This document shows, piece after piece, positions 26,037 through 41,000 of a stretch of DNA of 64,000 bases; the first letter of the stretch is position 1; every line of letters begins with the position of its first letter. This DNA comes from Liolophura sinensis (lineage: Eukaryota; Mollusca; Polyplacophora; Chitonida; Chitonidae), in the NCBI RefSeq assembly GCF_032854445.1, contig NC_088304.1:28835732-28899731 (forward strand). Direction: 5' to 3'. Below the pieces are notes generated by a model, which saw only the letters and a program-made list of their open reading frames with translations, was not told the DNA's origin and did not search any database. The position numbers and the translations under genes are program-made.

Positions 26037-29000
26037 CTGCAACAAGCAAACACAAGACTGACTGATTATTGGGGAACTTGTTCAACTTCTTCCTGCCTGT
26101 ATCAAGATGATCAAAAGCTGTAAGCCCATTTGTTGTTTCCTTTTTTACGTCGCAATTATCCATGTGCACGTAAATGTGTTCATAAAACATATATGAAGTA
26201 CACAAGCACTGCAACGTCTGAAAAGAAAATGATGCAAATCAGCTATCACTTGGACAGTCTTTGTAGCTCGTACTTGAGTCTCTCATTGGTCTTTAATGCT
26301 GTGCTTAACAAGTTTTCACTGAGATGATGGCTGTCAGGTTTGTGGGTGGAGTACCCAGCGTAAAGTACTGACAGTCGCAATGAGCCACTGAGGCAGTGAG
26401 ACCTTAGCAAGAGATTAAGGAACAAGTATGAAGTAATACATTACGGACGGCATCACATACAGACGGCATCACACACAGACCGCAGTCTGGACATAATGGC
26501 CTATCAAACAGTTCAAGTTTATATGTACCCTATTACAATGTATAGTACATGTACACTATAACAATGTAAATGTACACTATTACAACATATATGTACACTA
26601 TTACAATGTATATGTACACTATTACAATGTATATGTACACTATTACAATGTAAATGTACACGATTAAAATGTATATGTACACTATTACAATGTAAATGTA
26701 CACAATCAAAATGTATATGTACACTATTACAATGTAAATGTACATGATCAAAATGTAAATGTACACTATTACAATGTGTATTCAACAAAAATATAAATGC
26801 ATGCACCAATTTTATATTGTTTTCTCTCTGTCCTCAATTTTCATAAGATTTTCACATTTTAGGGCAATAATCCAAGCATTAATTCAAGTGTAATTCAGTA
26901 ATCACAGTTACTTGTAATCACAATACTTTGTTTTCATAATAGTGTCACTCGTATATTAAAAAGAATGCAGTTCTAAAATAGAATACCTATATCAAATACA
27001 CTGAAGGTGAGGGGTCAAGTGTGGTGAAAGAAGGTGGGGTTAAGTGTGGTTGAAGAAGGTGGGGTCAAGTGTGATGGAAGAAGGTAAGGGGTCAAGTGTG
27101 ATGGAAGAAGGTAAGGGGTCAAGTGGGGTGGAAAAAGGTGAAGGTCCAATGTTGTGGTTCAAGGTGTGGGAAGAAGGAGGGTGGTCAAAGTGAGGTGGAA
27201 GAAGGCGGGTGGTCAAGTATGGAGGAAAAAGGTGGGTGGTCAAGTGTAGTGGACGAAGGTGGGTAGTCAAGTGTGGTGGAAGAAGGTGGGTAGTCAAGTA
27301 TGGTGGAAGAAGATGGGTAGTCAAGTGAGGTGGAAGAAGGTGGAGGTCCAATGTTGTGGAACAAGGTGGGGACCAAGCGTTATGGAGAGTGACAAGTTCG
27401 GTGCGAAAAGGTGGAGGCTAAATGTTTTAGACGTAGGAGGCCAAATGTTGTGAAGAAGTTAGGGGTCATGTGAGGCAGAAGGTGGGGGTCAAGCTATGTT
27501 GAAGAAGGTGGGGTCAATTGTTGTCAAAGAAGAAGTGAATCGACTGGTGTAGAAGGTGGTGGTCAAGTGTAGTGGAAGAAGATGGTGGTCAAGTGTAGTG
27601 GAAGAAGGTGGTGGTCAAGTATGTTGGAAGGTGGGTGGTCAAGTGTAGTGGAAGAAGGTGAGTGGTCAAGTGTAGTGGAAGAAGGTGAGTAGTTAAGTGT
27701 AGTGGAAGAAGGTGAGTGGTCAAGTGTAGTGGAAGAAGGTGAGTGGTCAAGTGTAGTGGAAGAAGGTTGGTGGTTAAGTGTGGTGGAAGAAGGTGAGTGG
27801 TCAAGTGTGGTGGAAGAAGGTGAGTGGTCAAGCGTAGTGGAAGAAGGTGAGTGGTCAAGTGTAGTGGAAGAAGGTTGGTGGTTAAGTGTGGTGGAAGAAG
27901 GTGAGTGGTCAAGTGTAGTGGAAGAAGGTGGTGGTTAAGTGTCGTGGAAGAAGGCAGGTTGTAAAGTGTAGTGGAAGAAGGTGGGTGGTCAAGCATGGAC
28001 GAAAACAGTGGGGGGTAAAGTATGTCAGAAGAGGGTTGGAGGTTGTGCAGTTTAAAAAGGTGGGTGGTCAAGTGTGGTGGAAGAAGGTGAGTGGTCAAGT
28101 GTGGTGGAAGAAGGTGAGTGGTCAAGTGTGGTGGAAGAAGGTGGGTGGTCACGTATGGAGAAAAAAGGTGGGGGGTAAAGTGTGGCAGAAGACGGTGGGG
28201 GTCAAGTGGGGTGGAAGATGGTGGGTAGTCAAGTGTGGTGGAAGAACGTGAGATTGGTGAAAAAATGTGCGTGGTCAAGTGTGGCAGTAGATGGTGGTTG
28301 GTTAAGTGTGGAGGAAAAAGGTAAAGCGTGGCAGAAGATGGGAGTCAAGTGAAAAAGGTAAAAAGGTAAAAGAAGATGTGGAAGACTTGTATCAGTGAAT
28401 CACACAACCTGTTCAACCTTACAGATATCGACTTTGTATTTATTTCACTCTACTGAAACTGGTTAGAGCCCAGTGTAAAATCATCACCCCTGTTACACAG
28501 CTCATCAACTCTGGTGAGAACATCAACTTTTGTAATTGCACATTAAATCAGCCTCGTGGGCCAATGTGGTTCAGTAATAAAATCTGCTCGTCTGTTTACA
28601 TGGCATTTGGTGAAGCATTACAACAGTTGTGAATCACTCTAAAAAGGTTTTCTAGACAAGGCAGGCTGGAGAAATGTTTTAGGGCTAGAGGCAGAGGAAA
28701 TGCCACACATCATCTGTCTGCCACCCTTCTCCTGGCACCCACCCTCCATGAGGGGTAAGGCATTTCCTGTTGGTTTCCCCTGTCTCTCTGATGTGGGTTG
28801 TTAACTATTAAGCATTAATGAAACTTTCACGGTTGAATTTCTGATTATTTGAAAAAAGCAGCTTTGAATATAAGTTTGCAATGCTATAATTCAAAATCAG
28901 GGAGAAAACTACATCGTTATGGTTGGCATGATGCCTCTAGTCTGTTTCAAGTGTGAAGTGTTATCCTCCTAGAAAATGGGGAAACAAAAACTCCGCAACA

Positions 29001-32000
29001 GTTACACAAATGCACGAAATGGCAGCAGTAAAATAATCCATGTTTGAGACCAAAGTTATATGTACCTAGAACCATGTATCAGCCTTATCACACGGACAAT
29101 TCCTGGGGAGATGAGATATCAACACTGCCTTATTATCTTGGGTGTTTGATAGCTTTGATATACACCTATTTCTGTACATTAAAATCAAACACACTGACAG
29201 TCTTAGTGTATTTTTTTCACAAAAACAAACAACGTAGTATTCAAGAATATCTTCTACAGCGGAAATTGCTCACTCAATCATTCACCAATAATGAATCTGA
29301 GAGGAAATTCTGACAGGATTATCTGGACATTCCTTTACCTGTGGACATTCCTTACGGATTTCTTTACCTGTGGACATTCCTTACAAATTTCTTAGGTCCT
29401 TGAGGACTGAAATTTCTTCATTTTAACGAATAAACCCAATAAGCTGTGCACACTGTTTTCACACCTGCCCAGCTAAGAACTATAGACCTCCAAATATGTT
29501 TATCACCACACAGACTAATCCCCTTGGGAATTTTTGATACCCCGAAGAACTATAATTAAAACTCTTGTGGAGATAGCCACATACATTTATGGCCACTTGG
29601 AATAATGCAAATATTTATATGAAGAGGAAGATTCTGTTTACACCTGAAGAAGCTCAAAATCTACACCTGAAAAGCCACGGGTTCAGTAAGACACTTGATT
29701 AAATATTTCTCTCACCTGCATGGCATTTCCCCTGACCATACAGGTGCACTATAATAGTTTCAGGTAAACACTCACATTAAAAGGCGCTCTGCTGAGCAGG
29801 GGTGTAGCTCTTGGGGTGAGATAGGGCAATGTTTATTGTTTCTGGCACAAAGGCTACATCCTGTAGATACATGTACTGACTATAGACTGACCAGTAAGCA
29901 GTATGGTCACCATTAAACATACATGTACCTGAGCTTTAAGTCAACAACAAGCTCACATACTGGACATTGGTCAAGGTTATACAGTATCAGTGATTGACCG
30001 CTCTAAGAATTGGGCGTATCAGGTGAGGGGGGTGTATTCTTGGTAGACATTTACCTGTACTGGTCAGGTCACACTATAAACAATGTTACACAAGGCCATA
30101 TTACCTGTACTGGTCAGGTCACACTATAAACAATGTTAAACAAGGCCATATTACCTGTACTGGTCAGGTCACACTATAAACAATGTTACACAAGGCCACA
30201 TTACCTGTACTGGTCAGGTCACACTATAAACAATGTTAAACAAGGCCATATTACCTGTTCTGGTCAGGTCATACTATAAACAATGTTAAACAAGGCCATA
30301 TTACCTGTACTGGTCAGGTCACACTATGAACAATGTTACACAAGGCCATATTACCTGTACTGGTCAGGTCACACTATAAACAATGTTAAACAAGGCCATA
30401 TTACCTGTACTGGTCAGGTCACACTATAAACAATGTTAAACAAGGCCATATTACCTGTACTGGTCAGGTCACACTATAAACAATGTTACACAAGGCCATA
30501 TTACCTGTACTGGTCAGTTCACACTATAAACAATGTTAAACAAGGCCATATTACCTGTACTGGTCAGGTCACACTATAAACAATGTTAAACAAGGCCATA
30601 TTACCTGTACTGGTCAGGTCACACTATGAACAATGTTACACAAGGCCATATTACCTGTACTGGTCAGGTCACACTATAAACAATGTTACACAAGGCCACA
30701 TTACCTGTACTGGTCAGGTCACACTATGAACAATGTTACACAAGGCCATATTACCTGTACTGGTCAGGTCACACTATGAACAATGTTACACAAGGCCATA
30801 TTACCTGTACTGGTCAGGTCACACTATGAACAATGTTACACAAGGCCATATTACCTGTACTGGTCAGGTCACACTATAAACAATGTTACACAAGGCCATA
30901 TTACCTGTACTGGTCAGGTCACACTATGAACAATGTTACACAAGGCCATATTACCTGTACTGGTCAGGTCACACTATGAACAATGTTACACAAGGCCATA
31001 TTACCTGTACTGGTCAGGTCACACTATAAACAATGTTACACAAGGCCATATTACCTGTCCTGTCATGTCACATTATAAACAATGTTACACAAGGCCATAT
31101 TACCTGTACTGGTCAGGTCACACTATAAACAATGTTAAACAAGGCCATACCAATTCAATTTCTTGTTTTCTGGGTAGAATGAATCCTTTTTTCAATGTCG
31201 TCAGAGGGTATAAAAATAAAATTGAAAAATCATCTTATTTGTGGCAAAGGATTGACTTGCGTCAGCAGTTAATCCTGATAAAAACACATTAATGAGATTG
31301 GAAAGAATTAAAAAATAGAAAAAGCTTTAAAAATATTAAGATATGAGATGATATAAAGGCGGATTTTCAACTTTATTTTTATTCCATTTTTGAATTTTTA
31401 GTAGTAACAAAATAAAACTGGTTTTACCTAAGCCTATAGCAGGTGAGCAGGAGACTAACTGAGTTGAAGCAGCAGTTGTGAGGGAATTCTAGCTAATGAA
31501 ATCCACCTTTTATTCACATGTCTTTTCAAAAAGCAGCAAATAGGCGAAGCTATCGGTGTAATTATGCAAATGTATAGCACAGAGGGTACACATTTCTTGT
31601 ATTAAAACAGTCAACAAAACGTCACAGCGGTCCTTAAATAATCTCATCCAACCAATGTAGTTTTGTCTCCAAAATCAACATAAACATGTCCATAAATTGC
31701 GCTGAAAGTTGTTTTTCATAAGGTTGCAAAACGGTTGAGAAATTAGGGTATATACTTTCCTTCACAAGTTTCACTAAAGAAAACATACTTATAATTATGC
31801 AAATAAGTAGTATTGAGGGTACACATCTCCCTCACGAAAACAGTCAAAAATGTCATACAAATTTTTGTCACACAATTGTTGTTGTGAACACATGTACATT
31901 CTTTCAGAAGTTTCATTGAAGGACAGATAAGATATATATGGGTCACAACTTCTGTTTATTTACACAGGATGCGATTCATATATATCTTATGTTACCCGAA

Positions 32001-35000
32001 CGAGCTTCAAAATGCCGTTAGATGAAGTCAGTGAAGAAAACATTCCAATTTTCTGTTCACTCGCACATGTAGGTGCTTGGTTATAAGTAAAACAAAAGCC
32101 ATCAATGCTGGATTAAATTACTTTAACATCCAGCAGAACAATGTGTCCTATCCCATGCATATATAGACTGCTGCGGTGCGTCTAATGGTTAGAGTGTCCG
32201 CGTTGATGCCGGCAGACTTGGGATCAAACCGGGTCAGGTCATACCAAAGATTTAAAAACGGTACCCATTGCTGCCTCACTTGGCACTCAGCACTGTTTCC
32301 TTGCTGAGAGGGTATAGCAAGGAAATAAGCTTGGTTGGCCTGTGTCAGTATAATGTGTCTGGGTGGGGTGTCATCTAATCTGGTGTCTTCGGCATGATAC
32401 TTCAGTGGAGGTAGCACATTGGCGGCATGGACTTGCCCTGCCACAAGAAGACACAGTATATGTATACACACACACACTGACTTCTCGTCCTCACGTCTGA
32501 AAATTATTAAGTACGACATTAAACCCTGAGCATGCATTCATTCATTCATTCACTCATTTGCATGTTCATACAAGTCACACGCTATCATTGGCTAACAAAC
32601 GTCATACAAACATACATGTACCAATATGCATATTTTGTAGGCACATTCCACTTCTCCCCCAACATCAGCATTTTACTGAGGTGAGGTGTTCTGAACTAAA
32701 TGAAATGAAGTTAATATAGGCCCACTGGTACTTCAGGTTGATACAAGGAAACCCTTGATAATTATGTCAAACAATTCAGATGGTTAGCGTTGAAGTCTTG
32801 CCAAATACATTTAGCATGGCTAGAATTTGGAAAATCTGTAGATGTAGACCTGAACTACGCAGGCAGAAAACTTCTCATCTTCAGTCAGAACTAGAGAGTT
32901 ATCTAAACACATGGCCCCCTTACAGTTTCTCAGGTGAGGCTGGTTACATAATGTTTACAAACGCATGCACACCTGGATTTGATCAGCCTGCAACCGAAGT
33001 GCTGTAGGAACTCAGTGCTTGATCCTCATGATCGTTTTGTGCTAGGATAGAGGAGGGTGCTGCAGACAGTCTGACATGTCCATCAGCTGAGCGGTAATCA
33101 ATGTTACTGTGGCATTCAGGACGGCGGGAAACCAAACAACTGTCACTACATTCTCCTCACATTTTATAGGTTAAATGGAGCATTTTGATAGAAAGTTTGG
33201 CAAAAGGCCGGCGGGCAGGAGGGCAGGCGAGCTGCGCAATTTCTCTGCCCATGCATCCAGGCGGAATTCTGCATGTTGTACTAAGACAATAACCACCAAG
33301 AAGGAGGCTGGGATGCAGGTCTTGCAACGTCGAATTTTACTTGATTCCTCTGAATCAACAGTTTTAATCATCTAACGTCTCAATGATTCATGGTTTCTGT
33401 CTCCACTCAAATTGATCACAATGCCTCAAAACAGAAAACAAAGCATACAGTGATCACTGCATACTTGGTCAAGGCATACTAGATAAGAGAATACTTAATC
33501 AGTAAATACATGCACCTACATGTCCATAGCAAGGTACATGCCTGATCAAAGCTTACCTGATCAAAGCATACATGCACTTACCAGAATACATACTTGATCA
33601 AAGCATACTTGATTACTGCATACTTGTCCATATCAGTGTACACACCTGCTCAAAGAATACCAGTTCAGTGCTTACTTGATCAATGCATACCTGAATAGTC
33701 CATACATGTACTGAACAGATTACATATCTGATCAAAGCATACCAGATACATGAATACTTGATCAAAGCATACCAGTTAGGTGCACACTTGATCAAACCAT
33801 ACAAGATAAGTGCACAATTGATCAAAGCATACGAGATAAGTGTATACAAAATGTACTCAATAAAGGCATACTGGTACATGTATGTATGGTTGAACGTAGC
33901 TTAATTTCTGCAAAACACTAACCTGTCCCAGAAATATCCACACTAGAACACTAAAACACATAAATCTGTGTTTGTTTAATAAAATGCCTTGTTTCAGATA
34001 ATGTTCAGCATTATGTGAAGTCAAAATATTTCTTATATGTACAAATGTATGTAGCTTAAGTATATATATATAGTAGGCCTATACAGTGTACATAGACAGC
34101 GTCCAGTGTATGTATTTTTAGTTGTTTTACGGTACCCAGTTTTAAGTTCCATGCCAACAGGCAGCCAGGTCAATGTCAGTGTCCAGTAGAAGATTTGACC
34201 ATGGTGCCACAGACTTGACCGTAAGTGGACACTTGATGTGGAAACATGTCCATAGGACTTGACCACTGTGTATACCATCTCTCTGGGCAGGATAAACACA
34301 GCTTTTGGCCTAATCCACTCAAGGCAGGGGATTACAGGGGGCAGATTTTGGACTGACAAACAAGGATCCTGTCAGACTGGAGAGTGGGGGGTGAGGGTAG
34401 GGGTGGGGAGATGTGAAGATGGTAATAATCAGGGCTTATCTGTCCAGCATAGCTCTGACCACTTCCAGCTGACCAGTCATTATCAAACAGGTGTTTGGAG
34501 GAAATGAAGGGTAAACAAGGCCCTTGGTGGACTGCTGGGGGAAGAAGTGCAGAAGTTGTAAACATAACACTTGTGTTGGTTAAATACCTGAGGGAATATA
34601 AGTCGGGCATTTAAACAAGGTCTGACCCATCAACTGAGTTATCCAACATGTAGTAGACAACTATAGCCTTTCCTCAATGAAGCCATGAGTTCAAATCCAG
34701 ATCCTAGGTTTGGCTGTGGCTTTATGTCAGGATGTTTGCCAGGCACTTGTAAAGGGGTGGTGGTTTCTTCCAAACATTTCCAGCTTTCTTCAATCCTTAT
34801 GTTACGGGGCAATAAGTGATATACATGTATTTTTCAAAACAGCAAATACTAACTGTGTGAATTACTACTTTCCAACATGTGATATACAGCACCATACTAC
34901 ACTGGAAGATATTAAAGTGGTCAGTGCAAATGGCCATGTACATCGGTGCCTTTGACCGTTTATTGTCACCAAGGCCCCCAAAACAGTCCAAGGACATAAA

Positions 35001-38000
35001 TCACAAAATCAAATAGTTACTCAATGTACATGCATGTTGTGGAAAACACAAACAAGAACCAATTTTTGAGAAGAATTTCAGAACTTGATATATTTTACAT
35101 CAGCTGTATATCATTATGCTAGTGACCAATGCTACACAACTGTAAGTTTTAGTAGTTTGCTTCTGAGAAAGTGTGTATTCGAAATTTACTGTAATAAAAA
35201 AGGTTTAAGCATGTAAGCATTGACACACGGGCTGTGTTCAAGACGTTTTTCCTTGTCCCACATTTAAATATGAACATTATTGCAGTTGACCTTTAATGTT
35301 TCAAATTTGACACTGGTATTAAGAATTAAACAATGTAATATGTTAGCAGAGGAACAGAGAAAATGAGGGTTTCGTTTGTCCATCATCGTTTTAAGTCCAC
35401 TGATGATCCAAACTGATTTGTATGAAATCAATTACTTGACAGACAGACAGACCAAATATGACCATAGGAGCCAGGTAACTGGTCCATGGGATGTTACTGT
35501 ACATACATGCCCCATAAACCCCTTCTCTCACAGCACTCCCCACTTCTCCCCCTCTCTCAACCAAACATGACCTGCACTAAGGCCTGTCACTTATGCACAC
35601 TAATTGGAGTTAACAGCTGCCAGGACGGAGAGGTGTGTCTCGATACCTGGTGGTGGCCAGTCATATGGCAGGTCCCTGACGTAGGTGAAATTTCGGGTGG
35701 AAATAATCTCCTTAGTTGGGCAGGGATCAGATAACTTTACCTGGGGGACACAGGTGAGGGATACAGGGGCTGGGGTAGACTCCTCCTATAATGTCAACAT
35801 GCTATCAGCACACGTATTAGCACACATCCTGAAGGATAATGATACAGTGGACACCTTGCCATATGTCCAGGCTGATGAAACTTGAACTGATGAAACAGGG
35901 ATCAGATAACTTTACCTGGGGACACAGGTGAGGGATACAGGGGCTAGGGTAGACTCCTCCTATAATGTCAACATGCTATCAGCACACGTATTAGCACACA
36001 TCCTGAAGGATAATGATACAGTGGACACCTTGCCATATGTCCAGGCTGATGAAACTTGAACTGATGAAACAGGGATCAGATAACTTTACCTGGGGACACA
36101 GGTGAGGGATACAGGGGCTAGGGTAGACTCCTCCTATAATGTCAACATGCTATCAGCACACGTATCAGCACACATCCTGAAGGATAATGATACAGTGGAC
36201 ACCTTGCCATATGTCCAGACTGATGAAACTTGAACTGATGAAACAGGGATCAGATAACTTTACCTGGGGACACAGGTGAGGGATACAGGGGCTAGGGTAG
36301 ACTCCTCCTATAATGTCAACACGCTAACAGCACAAGTATCAGCACACATCCTGAAGGATAATGATACAGTGGACACCTTGCCATATGTCCAGGCTGATGA
36401 AACTTGAACTGATGAAACAGGGATCAGATAACTTTACCTGGGGACACAGGTGAGGGATACAGGGGCTAGGGTAGACTCCTCCTATAATGTCAACATGCTA
36501 TCAGCACACGTATCAGCACACATCCTGAAGGATAATGATACAGTGGACACCTTGCCATATGTCCAGGCTGATGAAACTTGAACTGTACTAAATTCATCAA
36601 CAAGTGGTAGTACTGTATTTTACCTAAAGTTTTGCAGTTTTCAGTTCATAAATTTTGCTTGATTCCGACTGATTCTTCCACTTTTTGGGGCTACTTAAGG
36701 ATTTGTTCGTGAAGTTTGATATATTTATTATCAAAAAAACTTGAGTGTTGGCATAACTGGTATGATTTTAAGGTCTTTCTGCGATTCTGAAAGTGCATTT
36801 CTACATACCAAACTTTACGTGAAATACAGTGTCTCTATAATTATAGATGTTAAGAGCTTACACATATAGCTGAAGTGTATGACAAAGTGTAGGACAATGT
36901 GTAGGACAATGTGCATGACAAATCGTAGGACAAAGGATAGGACAAACTGTAAGACAAACTGTACAACAGAGTACAACAAATGTACAACAAAGGGTACAAC
37001 AAAGTGTATGACAAAGTGTATGACAAAGTGTATGACAAAGTGTAGGACAAAGTGTAGGACAATGTGCATGACAAAGGGTAGGACAAACTGTAAGACAAAC
37101 TGTACAACAGTGTACGACAAAGTGTAGGACAAAGCAACATTACATTTCACAGTTTTGACTGCATAATAAAAAAAACTGTTTAAACACAATATTGTAACAC
37201 AGTGTGGCTTACAAAGATAAACCACACTGTGTTACAATATTGTGTTTAAAGATAAACTAAAGATAAACCACAGTTATCATTAGTGACTGCTGAACAGCCA
37301 GATTTACATCAATATGTATGTAAGTATGTATGCTTTGGATTTCATGTCATACATTATAACAACTGTTCAATCATATGATGAGGAGTCATTAGGCATGGGT
37401 ACATACATGTATACTGTGTCTTCTTGTAGTATTGCGAGTCCATGCCACCAAAGTGCTGCCTCCACTGAAGGATCATGCTAATGACACCAGACATTACACC
37501 CTCACCGTTTCACATTAAACTGACACTGGGCAAACCAGCCCTGTTTCCTTGTTCTAACCTCCCTGAGTGATGAGTGAAACAAATTATTACTGTAATTCTT
37601 CAACCATTTCATATGTTCGCAAGGTGTTCATTCAAGCATACTTTGCAAGAATTATTCTGTGTTGACTGATAAAATTATACTTTTTGTGAAGCCCTGAAAC
37701 AGGCTAATCCAAACAATGTAGTTTTGTTTCCAAACATGAACCAAAAATGTCCATAAATTGCATTGAAAAGTGCACTTTCAAACATGAATCGGCTGAGGAA
37801 TAAGGGTGCCATTTAATTTTGAAGTCTTTAGTATGACCCGACCTGGGTTTGATCCTAAATGGGAAATGTGGACATTTTGTGAAGTTTGGAGCTTGGAATT
37901 TTGTCTGCCTGCATGTGAATGAAGACTTCAACCTAAGTTACAAACTAAACAACACTTGAGTGCAAACCCACAACGCAGACAAAGTTAACCTGGTGAAGTA

Positions 38001-41000
38001 TTCAGTAATTGGATTTTAATGGTAATTTACAGCAGGTTACCTTTGAAGTGGCTCAAGTTGGGAAGGCTCCAGTAAACACAGACAGACAAATGAGACAATG
38101 CTAGACTATAGCAGTTGGCATCAGATTATCAGTGGACTTTAAACTACAATGGACAAATTAAACACTGCCAGCTCCTCTGTTGCTAAGCTCTCACTTATAC
38201 TCTGAAAGTTTGGTGTACAGTTGTATGTTTAACTGTTAACACTGTAGAATTTGAGAAATTAAAGGTGAACTGCAATAATGTTTATACTGCAAGGGGGGGG
38301 GGGGGGGGGGGGAGAATGTCTTGAATATACATGTTCTTCAATGCTTATATGTATACTAATTTATTTACTTATTTTTAATATTTAACCTATTTTATTATGG
38401 CAAATTTTGAATAATGTACACAGTAGTGAACAAAAACTCTCTAATTATCTGTTTTGATGGTAATTTGTAGAGTCACTGAGCTCTATTTACCCTAATGTAC
38501 TTGTGTCTTCCCTAACTTCCACAATCTATTTACTCCCTTACCATAATGACTCCAAGTGAAATTTGAAAAAATATACTTGAAGCTTTCAAAACAATTTATG
38601 TTACCACAAAGTTTGTTATCAGAGCAGCAACGGAAAAATATGAGAGAAAAAAGTTGAAAGCAGTTAGACCCAGTTATCAAAGAAAAAAGTTGCAGGAGGG
38701 TATATTGAAGTAATTAACGAAAAAAGTTATTTGAGAAGGTATGTATGTAGATTATGATTCGCAATGTTGAAGGAGGGTAAATAACTGAAATAGACAGGCC
38801 TAAAGCCAGAGCTTCTATAAGAGAATGAGTGTGTTTCTGTAGGAAAATGCCAAACTGCACTCTATGTTTATAAAATGCTAAGCATTCAATGTCACTGATT
38901 TCTGTAGCTGATTAAAGAAAAATAACAAAGAAAGAGGTGGCAAAGAGAATACAAAACTAAAACAAGCAAACATTTCTTCTATACAACACAGATGTTCACT
39001 GGGTTTTTTTCCTAAGTGGACAATCTTCGCTTCCAGTGAACGTATCAGAACCATCTGCATCTAGCTCAACCTTAAAACAATATCAATTACGTAAAGGAAT
39101 AGGCAGAATTCGCACCACAACAACGGTGTGTTTGGTCTGCTTTGTAAGAAAAACACGCTCCTTGCCACACAGCTGTACCTGTGACACACACACGTGCACA
39201 TGTGCATTAAAAATCCATCACAGAGACACTACAATCCAACTGAGTTTTTCAGTTTGCAGGCATTTCTGTCTGTGAAAGAATTCAAGATTTAAAGGTCTGA
39301 CATCTGGATTCTTTTTTTTCCCCATCAAGATGTTGCACCTATGTTTTGTAATGTATAGCAAAACTTGTAATTTAATTTAAACAAAAACAAAAAAAAAATG
39401 CGCAAAATGAACTTGTGAAAGCATGGAAGCACACAGAAAGATCACCATTTCATTTGGCCCAAGTTCTTTCCAATCACATAAAGATCACCATTTCATCTGG
39501 CCCAAGTTATTTCCCACCACAGAAAGATCACTATTTCATCTGGCCCAAGTTCTTTCCCACCACATAAAAATCACAATTTCATCTGGCCCAAGTTCTTTCC
39601 CACCACATAAAGACCACCATTTCATTTGGCCCAAGTTCTTTCCCACCACATAAAGACCACCATTTTATCTGGCCCAAGTTATTTCCCACTGATAAAGATC
39701 ACCATTTCATCTGGCAGAATTCTTTCCCACCACATAAAGATCACCATTTCATCTGGCCCAAATTCTTTCCAACCACATACAGATCACCATTTCATTTGGT
39801 CCAAGTTCTTTCCCACTGCATAAAGATCACTATTTCATCTGGCCCAAGTTCTTTCCCACCGCATAAAGAGCACCATTTCATCTGGCCCAAGTTCTTTCCC
39901 ACCACATAAAGATCACCATTTCAACTGGCTCAAGTTTTTTCCCACCACATAAAGATCACCATTTCATCTGGCTCAAATTCTTTCCAACCACATACAGATC
40001 ACCATTTCATTTGGTCCAAGTTCTTTCCCACTGCATAAAGATCACCATTTCATCTGGCCCAAGTTCTTTCCCACCGCATAAAGATCACCATTTCATTTGG
40101 CCCAAGTTCTTTCCCACCACATAAAGATCACCATTTCAACTGGCTCAAGTTCTTTCCCACCACATAAAGATCACCATTTCATCTGGCTCAAGTTCTTTCC
40201 AACTACATAAAGATCACCATTTCATTTGGCCCAAGTTTGTTCCCACTGCATAAAGATCACCATTTCATCTGGCCCCAGTTCTTTCCCACTGCATAAAGAT
40301 CACCATTCCATCTGGCCCAAGTTATTTCCCACTGATAAAGAGCACCATTCCATCTGGCCCAAGTTCTTTCCCACCACATAAAGATCACCATTTCATCTGG
40401 CCCAAATTCTTTCTTTCCCACTGCATAACTGAAGGCAAAATAACCATAGTTACTTCTGAATCCTGGGCCACAAAAAGTTTTGTTAAAATTAAATCCAATA
40501 TATTTCTCTTTTAAAAATAAACAAATAATTGTTTACCTGTTTAAAAATTTGAGTACTTCTGCGTCTGTCTCTGCACCTCGGACCAATGGGGCCACACTGA
40601 AAGTAACAATGAAATAATATTAATAAAACGTCTTTTTTCTGCATGAAAACCCACACTGAAGAATATTCAGTGAAAGAAATAAAAAGGGTTGTAAAATATC
40701 AGATGCTAAATATCAGCTCAATTTTGTTTGATTCCTTCAGTTCTTTTAGACAAAATTTTCTAATTTTCTGCTTTAATTCTGATGGTGAAAGAATACAAAA
40801 CGTTGTAATCAAATTTATCCAACGCAGATAAAATCTCCAGCCAGCTTACGCTTTGGATTGGCCTTGGTTCATGCATCTGACTGAGATGTGAGTGAGAAAA
40901 TCCAGCAGTTCTATCATGTCACTACTAGAAAAAAAAACATGTTGTGCAAAGAAAAATAAAAAAATAGAAGTCTTATTTATATGTACTCACTTCCTCTCTG

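Noticed and set aside
26519-26809. His/Val- and Tyr/Ile-rich frames
   Set aside because: Produced by a ~20-bp repeat.
27589-28278. 229-codon open frame on the minus strand (LLPPHLTTH repeats)
   Set aside because: The frame stays open only because the repeat unit is 27 bp; it lies in an MMAB intron and has no non-repeat sequence.
30049-31149. Possible CRISPR-like array (regular repeats)
   Set aside because: There are no variable spacers: the whole 50-bp unit repeats. The genome is eukaryotic.
36815-37225. 136-codon minus frame of [11 protein letters not shown] type, resembling a membrane protein
   Set aside because: It comes from a 12-bp tandem repeat; the hydrophobicity is an artefact.
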